This document shows, one piece after another, positions 26,876 to 36,093 of a DNA stretch of 64,000 nucleotides. The notes under the pieces are model-generated. The model was not told where the DNA came from and did no database searches. It was given only the letters and a program-made list of their open reading frames with translations. Position 1 is the stretch's first letter; each line of letters opens with the position of its first letter. The stretch lies in contig NZ_STFF01000001.1 of NCBI RefSeq assembly GCF_004834005.1, positions 1,735,347 through 1,799,346 on the forward strand, read 5' to 3'. The DNA comes from Niastella caeni (GTDB lineage: Bacteria > Bacteroidota > Bacteroidia > Chitinophagales > Chitinophagaceae). The position numbers were made by a program, and so were the translations under genes.

Positions 26876-27412
26876 ATGAACAATGATCTTACCATAAAAA
26901 AGAAAATCATGTTCTCCAAGGGAGATGATTTTTATTTTCTGTCGTATAATATTTTAGTTATTTTATATGGGCTAGATTGTGTATGCGGAAAGAAGGTGTT
27001 CAAGGACTATAGAAAGCTTGCATTCATGATTGATGTAATTGCATCTCGCAATCTTGTTCAAACGATTTGCAAAAAAGAAATCATTATTAACTCAATAGAC
27101 CGCGAACAGCTAACGAGAGCTTATGCGGATGGATTGCTGCGTTTAAACCAAATCATAAGGCTATTGTTTACGTTAGAGAAAAAGGGATTAATTTTGTTAC
27201 AACGAGAGCAAGGAAAAGATACAGTTAACGTTTGTCTAAATGAAGCTCTTTTGAAGAATCAGTTTTTTAATAAAGAGCTTTTCAAACTTGAGTTGGCCAA
27301 CCTGAAAGTATTTAATTCATCGATCCAGAGAATAACGCAACTAACCCTTGAAAACTTATTAATACGAATGTTTGACAATCATGGAATTAAAAGATGGGCA
27401 AGCTCTTTATAA
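26876..27412 (+). CDS. ABC-3C middle component (LmuC/DdmB-like)
   Basis: A 178-residue protein from the ATG at 26876, directly after the nuclease stop. 'LSYNILVILYGLDCVCGKKVFKDYRKLAFMIDVIAS' and 'AYADGLLRLNQIIRLLFTLEKKGLILLQRE' give a small helical fold with a winged-helix look, the usual form of middle components in ABC-three-component systems. It overlaps the ATPase gene by 19 bp, indicating tight coupling. Without the neighbours I would not have recognised it; the assignment rests on size, order and the K-x-x-K-L-x-x-x-I pattern. Confidence 0.65.
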   Translation: MNNDLTIKKKIMFSKGDDFYFLSYNILVILYGLDCVCGKKVFKDYRKLAFMIDVIASRNLVQTICKKEIIINSIDREQLTRAYADGLLRLNQIIRLLFTLEKKGLILLQREQGKDTVNVCLNEALLKNQFFNKELFKLELANLKVFNSSIQRITQLTLENLLIRMFDNHGIKRWASSL

Positions 27413-29301
27413 AAAAGGTAAAATATACCGGCGAGAAATTTAACTTTGAATCTCCTGAATTTACGGGAGGATTGAACATTATTGAAGGTAAAAATGGCAA
27501 TGGTAAATCTACCTTCATGAATCTTATTTACTTTGGTTTGAGTGGAAAAGTTGAAGAATTTTCGTCAAGCAATCGAGAGACCCACAGAGAAATCACACAG
27601 GATAAAAATAATTTTGTCGCGCTAGATGTATTGTTGAATGATACTCCTTACACTTTTACAAGATATATCAATAGCAACGATATAACCGTTTTTTCAAGCG
27701 ACGGCCCAGGAAAGGTATTTCCGATCCATCGTTCCAAAAATGAAAAGGAAATTTTCTCAGATTGGATTCTAGCTTCACTGGGCATTGAGCCAATTGAAGT
27801 GTTTCAAGGCACACATAACTCAATAATCAATTTCAAGGATTTATTGCGCCTAATTTATTACAACCAAGAACTTAATCCGAAGAAAATTTATAAACCAGCG
27901 GATTCAGAAAATTTTATCTCCGACTCTGAGCAAATTCGAAAAATAATTTTTGAACTCCTAGTTGGCAAAACGTACTCAAAGTACTATTCCACTCTTGCTA
28001 AGTTTAAAGAAAAAGAGAAGGAGAAAAATATTGCGAAAGGTATTCTTGAAGAATATATCGCATCGACCAAATGGACAACAAAAGAAGAAGATTTAAACTT
28101 AGTGTTTTTAAATAAGGCAAAGCAAGAAAAATTGGACCAACTGGAAAAATTAATGATATACCGCGATGGCCTTAGGGAACAACAGCAGCCAAAGGGGCAA
28201 TTCTATGGTCAGATAAATGAACTTAAGTCTCAGATCGTTTTGGATGAGTTAAAGATTGTTGAAAAAAACAGAGGCTATAATGAAATTGTGGAAGAGCTAA
28301 CCAAACTAAGAAGATTAAGGGAAAGTGTGATCTTAGAAACCACTCAAATTAGTAAGATTATACACTCCCATGAGAAACTAAGCCTATTTTCCGCTGACAC
28401 CTGTCCATATTGTCTTCGTGAAGTTGATAGAAAAGAGGGACACTGTGTTTGTGGTCAAGATATAAATGAGGAAGAATATGAACGTTTTTTCTATAGCAGC
28501 GATGAATATACAGATATCTTAAAGTCAAAGCAGAAATCCGTTGAAACAATCGACCTAGCAATCGCCGCTTGCCAAGAGCAAGCGGGAGTGTTAGGTAAAG
28601 AAATTGAGGACTTAAATTCAAACATTGAAGAATATCAAAATCAGCTTTCTAATTGGATAAAGGATTATCAATTCAGCAGTACTAATCAGGAATTAAAAGA
28701 AGCAGATGATCTTATTCTTTCATTGAGGAGTGAAGTAAACACACTAAACGGCCAAATTGATGTTGAACAAAAGAGAGAACTCCTTCAAACCCGCTTTAAT
28801 ACTGTAAATTCTCAGTTCGAAAGCCTACGTGATTCAGTTAGAATACTAGAGGGTCAGGCGAGTGCTGATATTAAAACAAAGGTTGACCTATTTAATACCA
28901 CTTATAACGATTTAATGGTTAATACACTTGCGAATTGTCGTAGTGCTAAAATCGCATATGATGATTATATGCCAGTAATCGATGAGGGTGTTTACAAAGA
29001 GGCTAGTTCGTCTGTTGCCATTAGGATGATGTACTTCTTTACTTTACTTAAGCTTTCACTTGATGAAAGCGAAGTAAAATATCCAAAGCTCTTATTAATA
29101 GATACACCTGAAACGGCAGGAGTAGACAGCGAAAACCTATTGAATGCCTTATCAAAAATTAGTGATATAACAAAAAATCATGTAGATTCTGAGTTTCAAA
29201 TAATTTTGACAACTGGAGTCAATAAATATCCAGAGGCCTTTTCCAAATATTCAAGGATTAAGCTCACTGACGAGAATAAGCTTCTGACACCTTCTCCATA
29301 G
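27394..29301 (+). CDS. SMC-like ATPase with zinc hook (LmuB/DdmC-like)
   Basis: A 635-residue Rad50/SMC-type ATPase. Walker A is GKNGNGKST (residues 32-40). Two coiled-coil arms (about 195-330 and 375-490) flank a hook with C337-P-Y-C340 and C351-V-C353, a zinc hook with four Cys. 'SSSVAIRMMYFFTLLKLSLDE' sits where the ABC signature should be, and Walker B is 'LLLIDTPE' (D570, E573). The length and hook agree with DdmC/LmuB, which sense DNA ends or hairpins and control the nuclease. It is the last gene of the operon; the next gene runs the opposite way 22 bp on. Codon use is AT-rich compared with the mobilization genes, suggesting separate acquisition. Confidence 0.85.
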   Translation: MGKLFIKKVKYTGEKFNFESPEFTGGLNIIEGKNGNGKSTFMNLIYFGLSGKVEEFSSSNRETHREITQDKNNFVALDVLLNDTPYTFTRYINSNDITVFSSDGPGKVFPIHRSKNEKEIFSDWILASLGIEPIEVFQGTHNSIINFKDLLRLIYYNQELNPKKIYKPADSENFISDSEQIRKIIFELLVGKTYSKYYSTLAKFKEKEKEKNIAKGILEEYIASTKWTTKEEDLNLVFLNKAKQEKLDQLEKLMIYRDGLREQQQPKGQFYGQINELKSQIVLDELKIVEKNRGYNEIVEELTKLRRLRESVILETTQISKIIHSHEKLSLFSADTCPYCLREVDRKEGHCVCGQDINEEEYERFFYSSDEYTDILKSKQKSVETIDLAIAACQEQAGVLGKEIEDLNSNIEEYQNQLSNWIKDYQFSSTNQELKEADDLILSLRSEVNTLNGQIDVEQKRELLQTRFNTVNSQFESLRDSVRILEGQASADIKTKVDLFNTTYNDLMVNTLANCRSAKIAYDDYMPVIDEGVYKEASSSVAIRMMYFFTLLKLSLDESEVKYPKLLLIDTPETAGVDSENLLNALSKISDITKNHVDSEFQIILTTGVNKYPEAFSKYSRIKLTDENKLLTPSP

Positions 29302-29323
29302 AAAGTTCAAGGCCCTTGCAAAC

Positions 29324-30610
29324 TTATTCGCTTTTGATTCTAATTTTCTCCAGGCATTCCAGTTTTTGAGCAAGCGTTACCCCTACACCATAATCCGGAC
29401 GTTCAAACTTGTGACCCATCAAATCAGCCTGTTCGCGATCAAGAGCTTTGGAAGCCAATAGACGATCCTGAAAGCTATGGCGAAGGGAATAAACTGTATG
29501 ATCTTCGGTTGGGAATAGGTTGTTGCCTCTTAGGTAGCTATTCAGGGTTGCCGAAAGGGTATCAGGTTTGCCCACATAGTCGGTAAACCCATTAGGGCAC
29601 TCTTTGAACGCATCAAGAGCAAAGCCGACCAGCGGGATTTCCCGGCGGCGATATTTGGTTTTTTGTGAGGTGTATTTGCGTGATACAATAACAATATGTG
29701 GGATTTCAGCGTTCAGGCGAATATCTTCAGGCAGTAGTCCAACCAGTTCAGCAATGCAAGCGCCCGTTTCGGAAAACGCATAAAGTGCGTTCCTGGCCTG
29801 TACATTCAACCCTTTCAGATTTTCGGGAACTAACAACCTATCAAGAATAAATTGCGTCGAAAAGGGTGGACGTTTTCTTGCATCATCCCTTTTGATCTCC
29901 AATTTTTTGAAAATATGTTCAGCATTGATGTCAAGGTTATAATGATCCGCGACAGTGGTAACAATGGTCTTGACATTCACAAGCTGTTTATTGGCGGTAT
30001 TGGAAACGTAGTTTTCATTATCGATGAGATCAATCCACCAGTTTTTAAATGCTACAATATCGAGACGTGTTAATTCAGTCAGTACTTTGTTGCCAATGCA
30101 ATTAATAAAATTCTTTAATGCCAATGCTCGCGGATTTTTCCATTTTCTGATCTGATCGGGAGATTTATCAATCAGCTTTTCTTTTGATAGTTCATAAAAT
30201 TTAGGCAAAATATCTTCAAGCCTGATAAGTGGCTTTTCTTCGCTGCCAAGAACCGCCTCGACGTGTTTTTCATTGAGTTTTTGCTGTTCGAGAAACTGAT
30301 AACGGGAAACAATTTCTTTCAGCGGTTGCAGGGCCAACAGAGAATTGTGACAATACGTGAAGCCTAATATCTGAGCACGATCAACGAGAGCCTTGTATTT
30401 CGATTCGTTATGCTTCTCCCCTGTATGTAGTAATGAAATCCAGTAGGCTTCGAGTTGCGCATTCTTTTCAACTGCCAATTGACGAGCAAGCCTTCTGCTA
30501 TCCGTGTTGAGGGAAATGCGGACCCTACTGCGTGGATCGTATTTTTTAAAGGTTTTGGGTACTCTGCGATTATAGTAGTAGTTGCCTTTGCGACTTAACA
30601 GGTAATCCAT
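29324..30610 (-). CDS. Internal tyrosine recombinase, probably inactive
   Basis: A 428-residue phage-type integrase. The N-terminus 'SRKGNYYYNRRVPKTFKKYDPRSRVRISLNTDSRRLARQLA' resembles DUF6538-type integrases frequent in Alphaproteobacteria. The catalytic domain keeps R377-H378 ('YSLRHSF'), H400 ('LMGHK') and Y407 ('RPDYGVG'). However, the box I Arg expected in 'TGaR' is Cys285 ('ETGACIAELVGL', codon TGC at 29758-29756), a change a single CGC-to-TGC transition would make. This should abolish recombination unless compensated. It lies 1.5 kb from any predicted element end, so it looks like a remnant of an older inserted element that may have brought the defence operon. Confidence 0.85.
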   Translation of the reverse strand: MDYLLSRKGNYYYNRRVPKTFKKYDPRSRVRISLNTDSRRLARQLAVEKNAQLEAYWISLLHTGEKHNESKYKALVDRAQILGFTYCHNSLLALQPLKEIVSRYQFLEQQKLNEKHVEAVLGSEEKPLIRLEDILPKFYELSKEKLIDKSPDQIRKWKNPRALALKNFINCIGNKVLTELTRLDIVAFKNWWIDLIDNENYVSNTANKQLVNVKTIVTTVADHYNLDINAEHIFKKLEIKRDDARKRPPFSTQFILDRLLVPENLKGLNVQARNALYAFSETGACIAELVGLLPEDIRLNAEIPHIVIVSRKYTSQKTKYRRREIPLVGFALDAFKECPNGFTDYVGKPDTLSATLNSYLRGNNLFPTEDHTVYSLRHSFQDRLLASKALDREQADLMGHKFERPDYGVGVTLAQKLECLEKIRIKSE

Positions 30611-30628
30611 GTCCGTGGGTGCCTCTGT

Positions 30629-30652
30629 GGGTGACAGATTGGGTGACAGATT
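30629..30652. repeat. GGGTGACAGATT tandem pair
   Basis: GGGTGACAGATT occurs twice in tandem (30629-30640, 30641-30652), with GGGTGACA again at 30862-30869. They lie just upstream of the internal integrase start and may be its arm-type sites. Confidence 0.5.
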
Positions 30653-30922
30653 CGGACAGAACTATAGTTCGCAACCGCAAGCACATGGAAAATTTGCTTG
30701 TGTGTTAAGGTCTTAATTAACGCTACAATTAAGGGAGAGTGGTTTTAATTGGAGCGGGCGAAGAGATAACTGTCCGAAAAAGCTGCCCATCTAAGTGGTT
30801 GACTTCTTTGAGGAACTTATCGCCATAAACTCAAAAAGTTTAATTTTTGGGTTCCATTGGTGGGTGACAACAAGCCTTCTCGAACTGATTGTATCAGGCG
30901 TGTAGTTTAATACAAGCATTAT

Positions 30923-31102
30923 TTAACGTGGCCGATATTCCATTGCTATTTTTAACGCTTGCATCTTTTTAGATTCCTGGCTTTTAGCTTTTTTAAATTC
31001 CTGATAGAGGCGATCAAAAGTTGGAATATAAGTGTCCCCATATAATGCAACAACTTTCGCCGCGATTTTCATTGCATGTTCAATTTCCTGAACTGTAGGC
31101 AT
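30923..31102 (-). CDS. Small helical hypothetical protein
   Basis: A 59-residue ORF beginning MPTVQEIEHAMKIAAKVV and ending KIAMEYRPR, largely helical and Lys-rich. An AGGAG sits 7 bp upstream of its ATG, stronger than usual for this phylum. No family is recognised. It lies between the internal integrase and the HTH-primase module, on the integrase strand. Confidence 0.5.
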   Translation of the reverse strand: MPTVQEIEHAMKIAAKVVALYGDTYIPTFDRLYQEFKKAKSQESKKMQALKIAMEYRPR

Positions 31103-31460
31103 TATTGCTCCTGCTAATCAAAGATGAAAGGGCAGGTAAAATGACACATCTGTTTTTTAAGGTGTGAAAAATGCGAGATCATTAAGCGCGATCATTGGGA
31201 TTCGCTGAAATGATTCGCAGTTACCAACCAATTCAAAATAAAATTTCATTACGGTAATATTATTAATGTGTCGTTTTCCCATTCGGGCAAATAATAAGTT
31301 TCAGAAGAAACTTTGTTGGTGAAATAAAAAAAGATCACGAGTACATCAGTATGATTAGGGCTTAACGCGCACAGCCAATCTCCAAAAACAGATTTTTTTC
31401 TATTATTACACTCCACCAATTCTGAAATCTTTCAGAAGTATTTTTTGAATGTGGAGAACC
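31103..31460. other. Gene-free stretch with hairpin
   Basis: No ORF is supported here. AAGTTTC (31296-31302), loop AGAA, GAAACTT (31307-31313) is a perfect 7-bp dyad that could be an operator for the small HTH gene downstream. Confidence 0.4.
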
Positions 31461-31694
31461 ATGAGTAAAAAGGTCGTAAGAGAAGTAAACGGGCAGTGGA
31501 TAGAAGATATACAAATGAACACACAGGAGTCAGCAGATCATATTGATAGCACTGTTGGTACACTGGAAGTTTGGCGATCCATCGGCAGGCACCCACACCT
31601 GAAATCATTCAAGGAAAAAGATGGCCGCGTTTACTACTGGAAATCCAATCTCGATTATCATTTGGATTTGCCACTAATGAAAAGTCGCGCCTAA
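31461..31694 (+). CDS. Small HTH protein, excisionase/AlpA-like
   Basis: A 77-residue protein from the ATG at 31461, preceded by GGAG at a 4-bp spacing. 'QESADHIDSTVGTLEVWRSIGRHPHLKSFKEKDGRVYYWKSNLDYHL' is a helix-turn-helix of the MerR-like/excisionase type: a short HTH followed by a wing. Such proteins bind DNA as excision factors or regulators. Position 40 bp before the Toprim gene suggests it controls the transfer module. Confidence 0.6.
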   Translation: MSKKVVREVNGQWIEDIQMNTQESADHIDSTVGTLEVWRSIGRHPHLKSFKEKDGRVYYWKSNLDYHLDLPLMKSRA

Positions 31695-31733
31695 TCCCTT
31701 TTCCTTACAATTTATTTTTTCTAGGAGTTTTGC

Positions 31734-32657
31734 ATGAACTGCGAACAAGCTAAATCCATATCTATTATTGATCTGTTGACGAAACTCGGTCACAAGCCCG
31801 TCAAAGTCCGCAAGCATAAGGTGCGATACCTGTCACCTTACCGAGACGAAAGAACCGCAAGTTTTGATGTTCACCCCATCAATAATGAGTGGTACGACCA
31901 CGGCGATAAACAAGGCGGCAATATCATCAATCTTGCCTTAAATATCATGAAGTATCTGAACCCTGAGCAGGACTATACCGTTTCGGATGCCCTGCGCTGG
32001 CTGGAAAACATGTCAGGTTTGGCACCTTCCATTAAGCCTATTCAGGAAGATAAAGACTACTCAAACAATGAAAGCTGTTTGTCGTTGACAAAAGTTACAG
32101 CGATCGAGCGCCCGCGCTTGATTGAATATCTGGCGTCGCGCGGCATTCCGTTGTCCGTAGGCAAGAAATACATGCAACAGGCCCTGATTTACAACAACGA
32201 AAGCGGAAAGCATTTTTACACGCTGTCCTTCAAAAACGAAGAAGGCGGGTATGAGTTGCGCAATCCGTTTTTCAAGGGATGTATCAAGCCAAAGGACGTA
32301 ACGTTCATCCGGGGTAAAAAACCGGAAGGTGGTATTCACCTGTTTGAAGGGTCAATGGACTACCTGACTGTCGTTACAATCAACAAAGGCAAAGCATTGC
32401 GGGATGATGCTATTATCCTGAATTCGGTTTCCTGCATGGATAAAGCCACAGGGTACATCAAAGGTTATGGCTATAAAGTTGCCTATTCCTGGATGGATAA
32501 CGACATGGCCGGGAAAGACGCGACTGCATCACTTGACGCATTTTTCAAAACTGAAGACGGCCTGCAACACCAGCCCATGAATTACATGTACGCGCCTTAC
32601 AAAGACGTGAACGCATGGCATCAAGTTAAACTCGGTCTTTGTGAGCCTGCAAGCTGA
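31734..32657 (+). CDS. CHC2/Toprim primase-like mobilization protein
   Basis: A 307-residue DnaG-like protein. The N-terminal 'MNCEQAKSISIIDLLTKLGHKPVKV...YLSPYRDERTASFDV' and 'WYDHGDKQGGNIINLAL' form the CHC2-type fold, here without the zinc Cys residues. The Toprim part has 'GGIHLFEGSMDYLTVVTI' with the conserved Glu, 'ILNSVSCM' and 'AYSWMDNDMAGKDA' with the D-x-D. This arrangement is common in Bacteroidota conjugative and mobilizable elements, where it probably primes the transferred strand. An AGGAG lies 6-10 bp upstream of the ATG. Confidence 0.88.
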   Translation: MNCEQAKSISIIDLLTKLGHKPVKVRKHKVRYLSPYRDERTASFDVHPINNEWYDHGDKQGGNIINLALNIMKYLNPEQDYTVSDALRWLENMSGLAPSIKPIQEDKDYSNNESCLSLTKVTAIERPRLIEYLASRGIPLSVGKKYMQQALIYNNESGKHFYTLSFKNEEGGYELRNPFFKGCIKPKDVTFIRGKKPEGGIHLFEGSMDYLTVVTINKGKALRDDAIILNSVSCMDKATGYIKGYGYKVAYSWMDNDMAGKDATASLDAFFKTEDGLQHQPMNYMYAPYKDVNAWHQVKLGLCEPAS

Positions 32658-32721
32658 CAGTAATCGTGTTTGATGCGTAGCGATTCTCATTTTTCTTTCT
32701 TGATGAAACTTGATTGATGGA

Positions 32722-32750
32722 CAAGGGAGTGTGCCGAAAACGCTCCCTTG
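32722..32750 (+). terminator. Hairpin after the Toprim gene
   Basis: CAAGGGAG (32722-32729) pairs with CTCCCTTG (32743-32750), 8 bp, no long T tract. Terminator or attenuator. The rest of the 217-bp gap (32658-32874) shows nothing else. Confidence 0.5.
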
Positions 32751-32874
32751 CTTCCAACAAAAATTTTCGCCGCGCTTTCCGCTTCCCCGCCCAACCAAAA
32801 TTTTTGCCGGATGGTCGCTGACCTTTCGGCTGATCCCTCCTTGTCACTATCAACCCCACAAGAAAGGAAATACA

Positions 32875-33264
32875 ATGAAACTCTATACGCAAGCCCAATA
32901 TGAGCAGCTTATCAAGAACGGCCAAAACCGAGGAAAAGACCATTATCCAGTCATCAAATTGTTTATGCCCGGCACAGGCTGTACCTGGCTGATTACCGAG
33001 CTTGATCCCGAAGAACCTGACCTTGCATTCGGTCTATGCGATCTCGGGATGGGATTTCCAGAGCTTGGCTATGTCAGCCTTGATGAAATTTCCAGCGTCA
33101 AAACCCGATGGGGTCTTGGCGTCGAACGTGATCTGCATTTTGAAGCAAAATACCCGATTAGCGTGTACGCAAGTGCTGCGCGTTCCCGTGATTGCATCAC
33201 AGAAGATGACACGATCCTTTCAAGGTTTTTAAAGAAAAAACCGCCCGGCTGTACCCCATCATAA
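32875..33264 (+). CDS. DUF2958 domain protein
   Basis: A 129-residue protein starting MKLYTQAQYEQLIKNGQ (ATG 32875, AAAGGAAA just upstream). 'DHYPVIKLFMPGTGCTWLITELDPEEPDLAFGLCDLGMGFPELGYVSL' is the characteristic DUF2958 core. This family has no defined function but is typical of conjugative and mobilizable elements. An earlier in-frame start at 32710 would cover the upstream hairpin and is less likely. A strong terminator follows. Confidence 0.88.
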   Translation: MKLYTQAQYEQLIKNGQNRGKDHYPVIKLFMPGTGCTWLITELDPEEPDLAFGLCDLGMGFPELGYVSLDEISSVKTRWGLGVERDLHFEAKYPISVYASAARSRDCITEDDTILSRFLKKKPPGCTPS

Positions 33265-33285
33265 TTCATGTGTAGTCCTCAACTT

Positions 33286-33315
33286 GCAACGCCTCGCAAG
33301 GGGCGTTGCCTTTTT
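33286..33315 (+). terminator. Terminator after the DUF2958 gene
   Basis: GCAACGCC (33286-33293) pairs with GGCGTTGC (33302-33309), followed by CTTTTT. It lies upstream of the relaxase ATG at 33352 and argues against the earlier relaxase start at 33268. Confidence 0.85.
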
Positions 33316-33351
33316 ATGCGCTTCAATTCTTTTTTGGAAGTATGCCTACGC

Positions 33352-36093
33352 ATGATCCGTATGGTTCAATGTACCTCAGCCGAACAGGCTGAAAAATATT
33401 TCAGTGACGCATTATCGCGCGCCGATTATTACATCAACGATCAGGAATGCATCGGCCAATTTCAGGGTAAGGTTGCAAACCGTTTGGGAATGGCCGGCCC
33501 GGCGACGAAGGAATTGTTTCATGCGCTCTGCTGGAACATGAACCCGGCCACCAATCAACCGTTAACACCACGCACCACCGAAAACCGCACTGTCTATTAC
33601 GATATCAATTTCCATTGCCCAAAATCGGTTTCAATCGCTTTTTCCGTTTATGGCGACGACCGCATCCTGTCGGCTTTTCAGGATAGCGTTCGGGAAACGA
33701 TGGCCGATATTGAAAGCGACATGCAAACACGTGTCCGCAAATCCGGCCAGAACGATAACCGCCGCACGGGTGAGATTTTATATGCTGACTTTATTCATTT
33801 CACGGCAAGGCCGCAGGACGATGAAACGGCCCCCGATCCGTTATTGCATGCGCATTGCACCACCTTCAATGTGACATGGGATGAAGAGGAACAGGTATAC
33901 AAAGCCGGGCAGTTTCAGGACATCAAACGCGACATGCCCTATTATCAGGAGCGGTTTTTCAAACGGCTATCGGACCGCCTGATGGCATTGGGTTACGGCA
34001 TCCGCAAAACTCGCAATGCCTTTGAAATCGAGAACATCCCGGATCAGGTCATTGCCCTGTTTTCCAAACGCACCCGGGACATCAACCGCATTGCCAAAGA
34101 AAACAACATCACGAACGATTTCGAGCTTGACAAACTTGGCGAACGGACACGCAAGAAGAAAAATAAAAGCCTGTCTTTGGCTGAACTGAAACAGGACTGG
34201 CAAAGACAGCTTGCAGCACTGGAACACTCCGGCGGGAACGGATTGGCGGGCTTTACAAGTAACCTGATAAATCCCGCTTTGTCCGTAACAGCGCAAAACT
34301 GCATTGACCATGCGCTGTTGCAAAAGTTTGAACGGGCATCGGTCGCCCATGACAGGCGCATCCTTGCCGAAGCCTATAAATACAGTATTGGCCGATCCGG
34401 CACATCTATCGAAGCGATTACCTACGCCTTTCAGGATGATAAGCGGATCATCCAGATACAGGACGGCAAAAAACTCATGTGTACCACACATGATGTGTTG
34501 CAGGAAGAAAAGCGCATGGTTGACCTTGCAAAAGCGGGCAAGGGCATGGTGTCGCACCTGTATTCGGAGATCCCGCCTTTGACTGTTGAAGGCGATCAGG
34601 CCGCAGCCTTGACCCATACTTTGACCTGTACGGACAGGGTGACCATCATTCGCGGCGGGGCAGGCACAGGCAAAACCACGTTAACAAAGGAAATAGTTTC
34701 CCTTATCCGGCAGACGGGGATCGATCCGGTGATGGTTGCCCCGACCGCCAATGCCGCACGATCCGTATTGCGGGAAGAAGGTTTTGCCGAAGCGGACACG
34801 GTGGCAAGGCTGCTGATCGATCCCGATATGCAGAACAAGCTAAAGAACGGGTGCTTGATCGTGGATGAAGCCGGACTGTTAGGAGTGAAAGACTTGTCGG
34901 CATTGCTGCAACTGGTCATCGATCATGATGCCCGTCTGATCCTGATTGGCGATACGCGCCAGCACAGCGCAGTAACAAGAGGTGACGGGCTTAGAATATT
35001 GAATACCGTTGCAGGAATCAAAGTGGCAGAGGTCAACAAAATATACCGCCAGCGTCATGAAGCCTATCGAAAGGCCGTGTCTGACCTGGCTGCAGGGAGT
35101 GTCAAAGCAGGGTTTGAGTTGCTGGATACATTCGGGGCCATTCAGGAAATTGATCCCCTCGAACCGCATAAGCAACTGGTCGCTGATTATATGGCCGCCG
35201 TGAACAGGGGTAAGACGGCCCTTGTCATTTCCCCTACGCATAAACAGGGAGAAGCCATCGCCGCCAAAATCCGAGAAGCCTTGAAAGAGGCTGGAAGCAT
35301 CGGCGCAAAGGAAACAACCATCACCAGATATATTGCGCTGAACCATACCGAGGCCGAGAAAGCCGATCCGCGCCAGTACCAGTCCGGCATGGTGGTACAA
35401 TTCAGCCAAAATGTTTCCGGTGCAAGGCGCGGAAGCCTGTGGACGGTGGATGAGGTGACATGCAATGCCGTTATGCTTTCAGGGCCAACAGGCAGGCTTG
35501 CCCTGCCATTGGATAAAGCCCATCAGTTCAGCCTGTACCAGAAATCCGACATTGCACTTGCTGTAGGCGACAGCGTTGCCATCACCAAGAATGCGTTTGA
35601 CCTTGACGGCAAGCGGCTGAATAACGGCCAGTCAATGCAAGTGCATTCGATTGGGGATGATAACAGCGTCACATTCATCAATCCGTCCAGCAAGACCATG
35701 TACCGCCTTGCCCCTGAATTCGGGCATATCCGGTACGGCTACACAACGACCTCACATGCCTCGCAGGGCAAAACCGTCGATGAGGTTTTTATTTCGCAGG
35801 GATCATTCACCGACCCCGCCGGAAGCCGTGAGCAATTCTATGTATCCGTGTCACGCGCGCGCGACATGGTACATATATACACTGATTCCAAGTCAGCATT
35901 GCTGGAACAGGTCACGCAAAGCGGACACAGGCAATCGGCCCTTGAACTGGTCGGCGGAGATGAGCTTATGCCACCCATTGGGGAGCGGCTGGCGCATATG
36001 GAACAAGCAGCCCTGCGATCCCTGAAAACCGAAACAAACCACCTGCCATCCATAAAACCTGCAAAGCCCCATGCCCCGAAACCTGTATTCTAA
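33352..36093 (+). CDS. MOBF relaxase with C-terminal RecD-like helicase (TrwC/TraA type)
   Basis: A 913-residue DNA-processing protein. The relaxase half (1-300) has catalytic Tyr candidates Y26-Y27 ('ADYYIND') and the three-His metal site: H149 ('FIHF') and H166-A-H168 ('PLLHAHCTTFN'), with 'YYDINFHCPKSVSIAF' between. The helicase half has Walker A 'RGGAGTGKTT' (K441), Walker B 'LIVDEAG', 'LILIGDTRQHSAV' and the SF1 C-terminal 'TTTSHASQGKTVDEVF' and 'QFYVSVSRAR'. MOBF relaxases nick at oriT, stay covalently bound to the strand and unwind it. It overlaps the next gene by 23 bp. Base composition is richer in GC than the neighbouring cargo. Confidence 0.93.
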   Translation: MIRMVQCTSAEQAEKYFSDALSRADYYINDQECIGQFQGKVANRLGMAGPATKELFHALCWNMNPATNQPLTPRTTENRTVYYDINFHCPKSVSIAFSVYGDDRILSAFQDSVRETMADIESDMQTRVRKSGQNDNRRTGEILYADFIHFTARPQDDETAPDPLLHAHCTTFNVTWDEEEQVYKAGQFQDIKRDMPYYQERFFKRLSDRLMALGYGIRKTRNAFEIENIPDQVIALFSKRTRDINRIAKENNITNDFELDKLGERTRKKKNKSLSLAELKQDWQRQLAALEHSGGNGLAGFTSNLINPALSVTAQNCIDHALLQKFERASVAHDRRILAEAYKYSIGRSGTSIEAITYAFQDDKRIIQIQDGKKLMCTTHDVLQEEKRMVDLAKAGKGMVSHLYSEIPPLTVEGDQAAALTHTLTCTDRVTIIRGGAGTGKTTLTKEIVSLIRQTGIDPVMVAPTANAARSVLREEGFAEADTVARLLIDPDMQNKLKNGCLIVDEAGLLGVKDLSALLQLVIDHDARLILIGDTRQHSAVTRGDGLRILNTVAGIKVAEVNKIYRQRHEAYRKAVSDLAAGSVKAGFELLDTFGAIQEIDPLEPHKQLVADYMAAVNRGKTALVISPTHKQGEAIAAKIREALKEAGSIGAKETTITRYIALNHTEAEKADPRQYQSGMVVQFSQNVSGARRGSLWTVDEVTCNAVMLSGPTGRLALPLDKAHQFSLYQKSDIALAVGDSVAITKNAFDLDGKRLNNGQSMQVHSIGDDNSVTFINPSSKTMYRLAPEFGHIRYGYTTTSHASQGKTVDEVFISQGSFTDPAGSREQFYVSVSRARDMVHIYTDSKSALLEQVTQSGHRQSALELVGGDELMPPIGERLAHMEQAALRSLKTETNHLPSIKPAKPHAPKPVF

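Noticed and set aside
33967-34617. Long antisense ORF of 216 codons
   Set aside because: It is a shadow of the MOBF relaxase, whose motifs lie on the plus strand.
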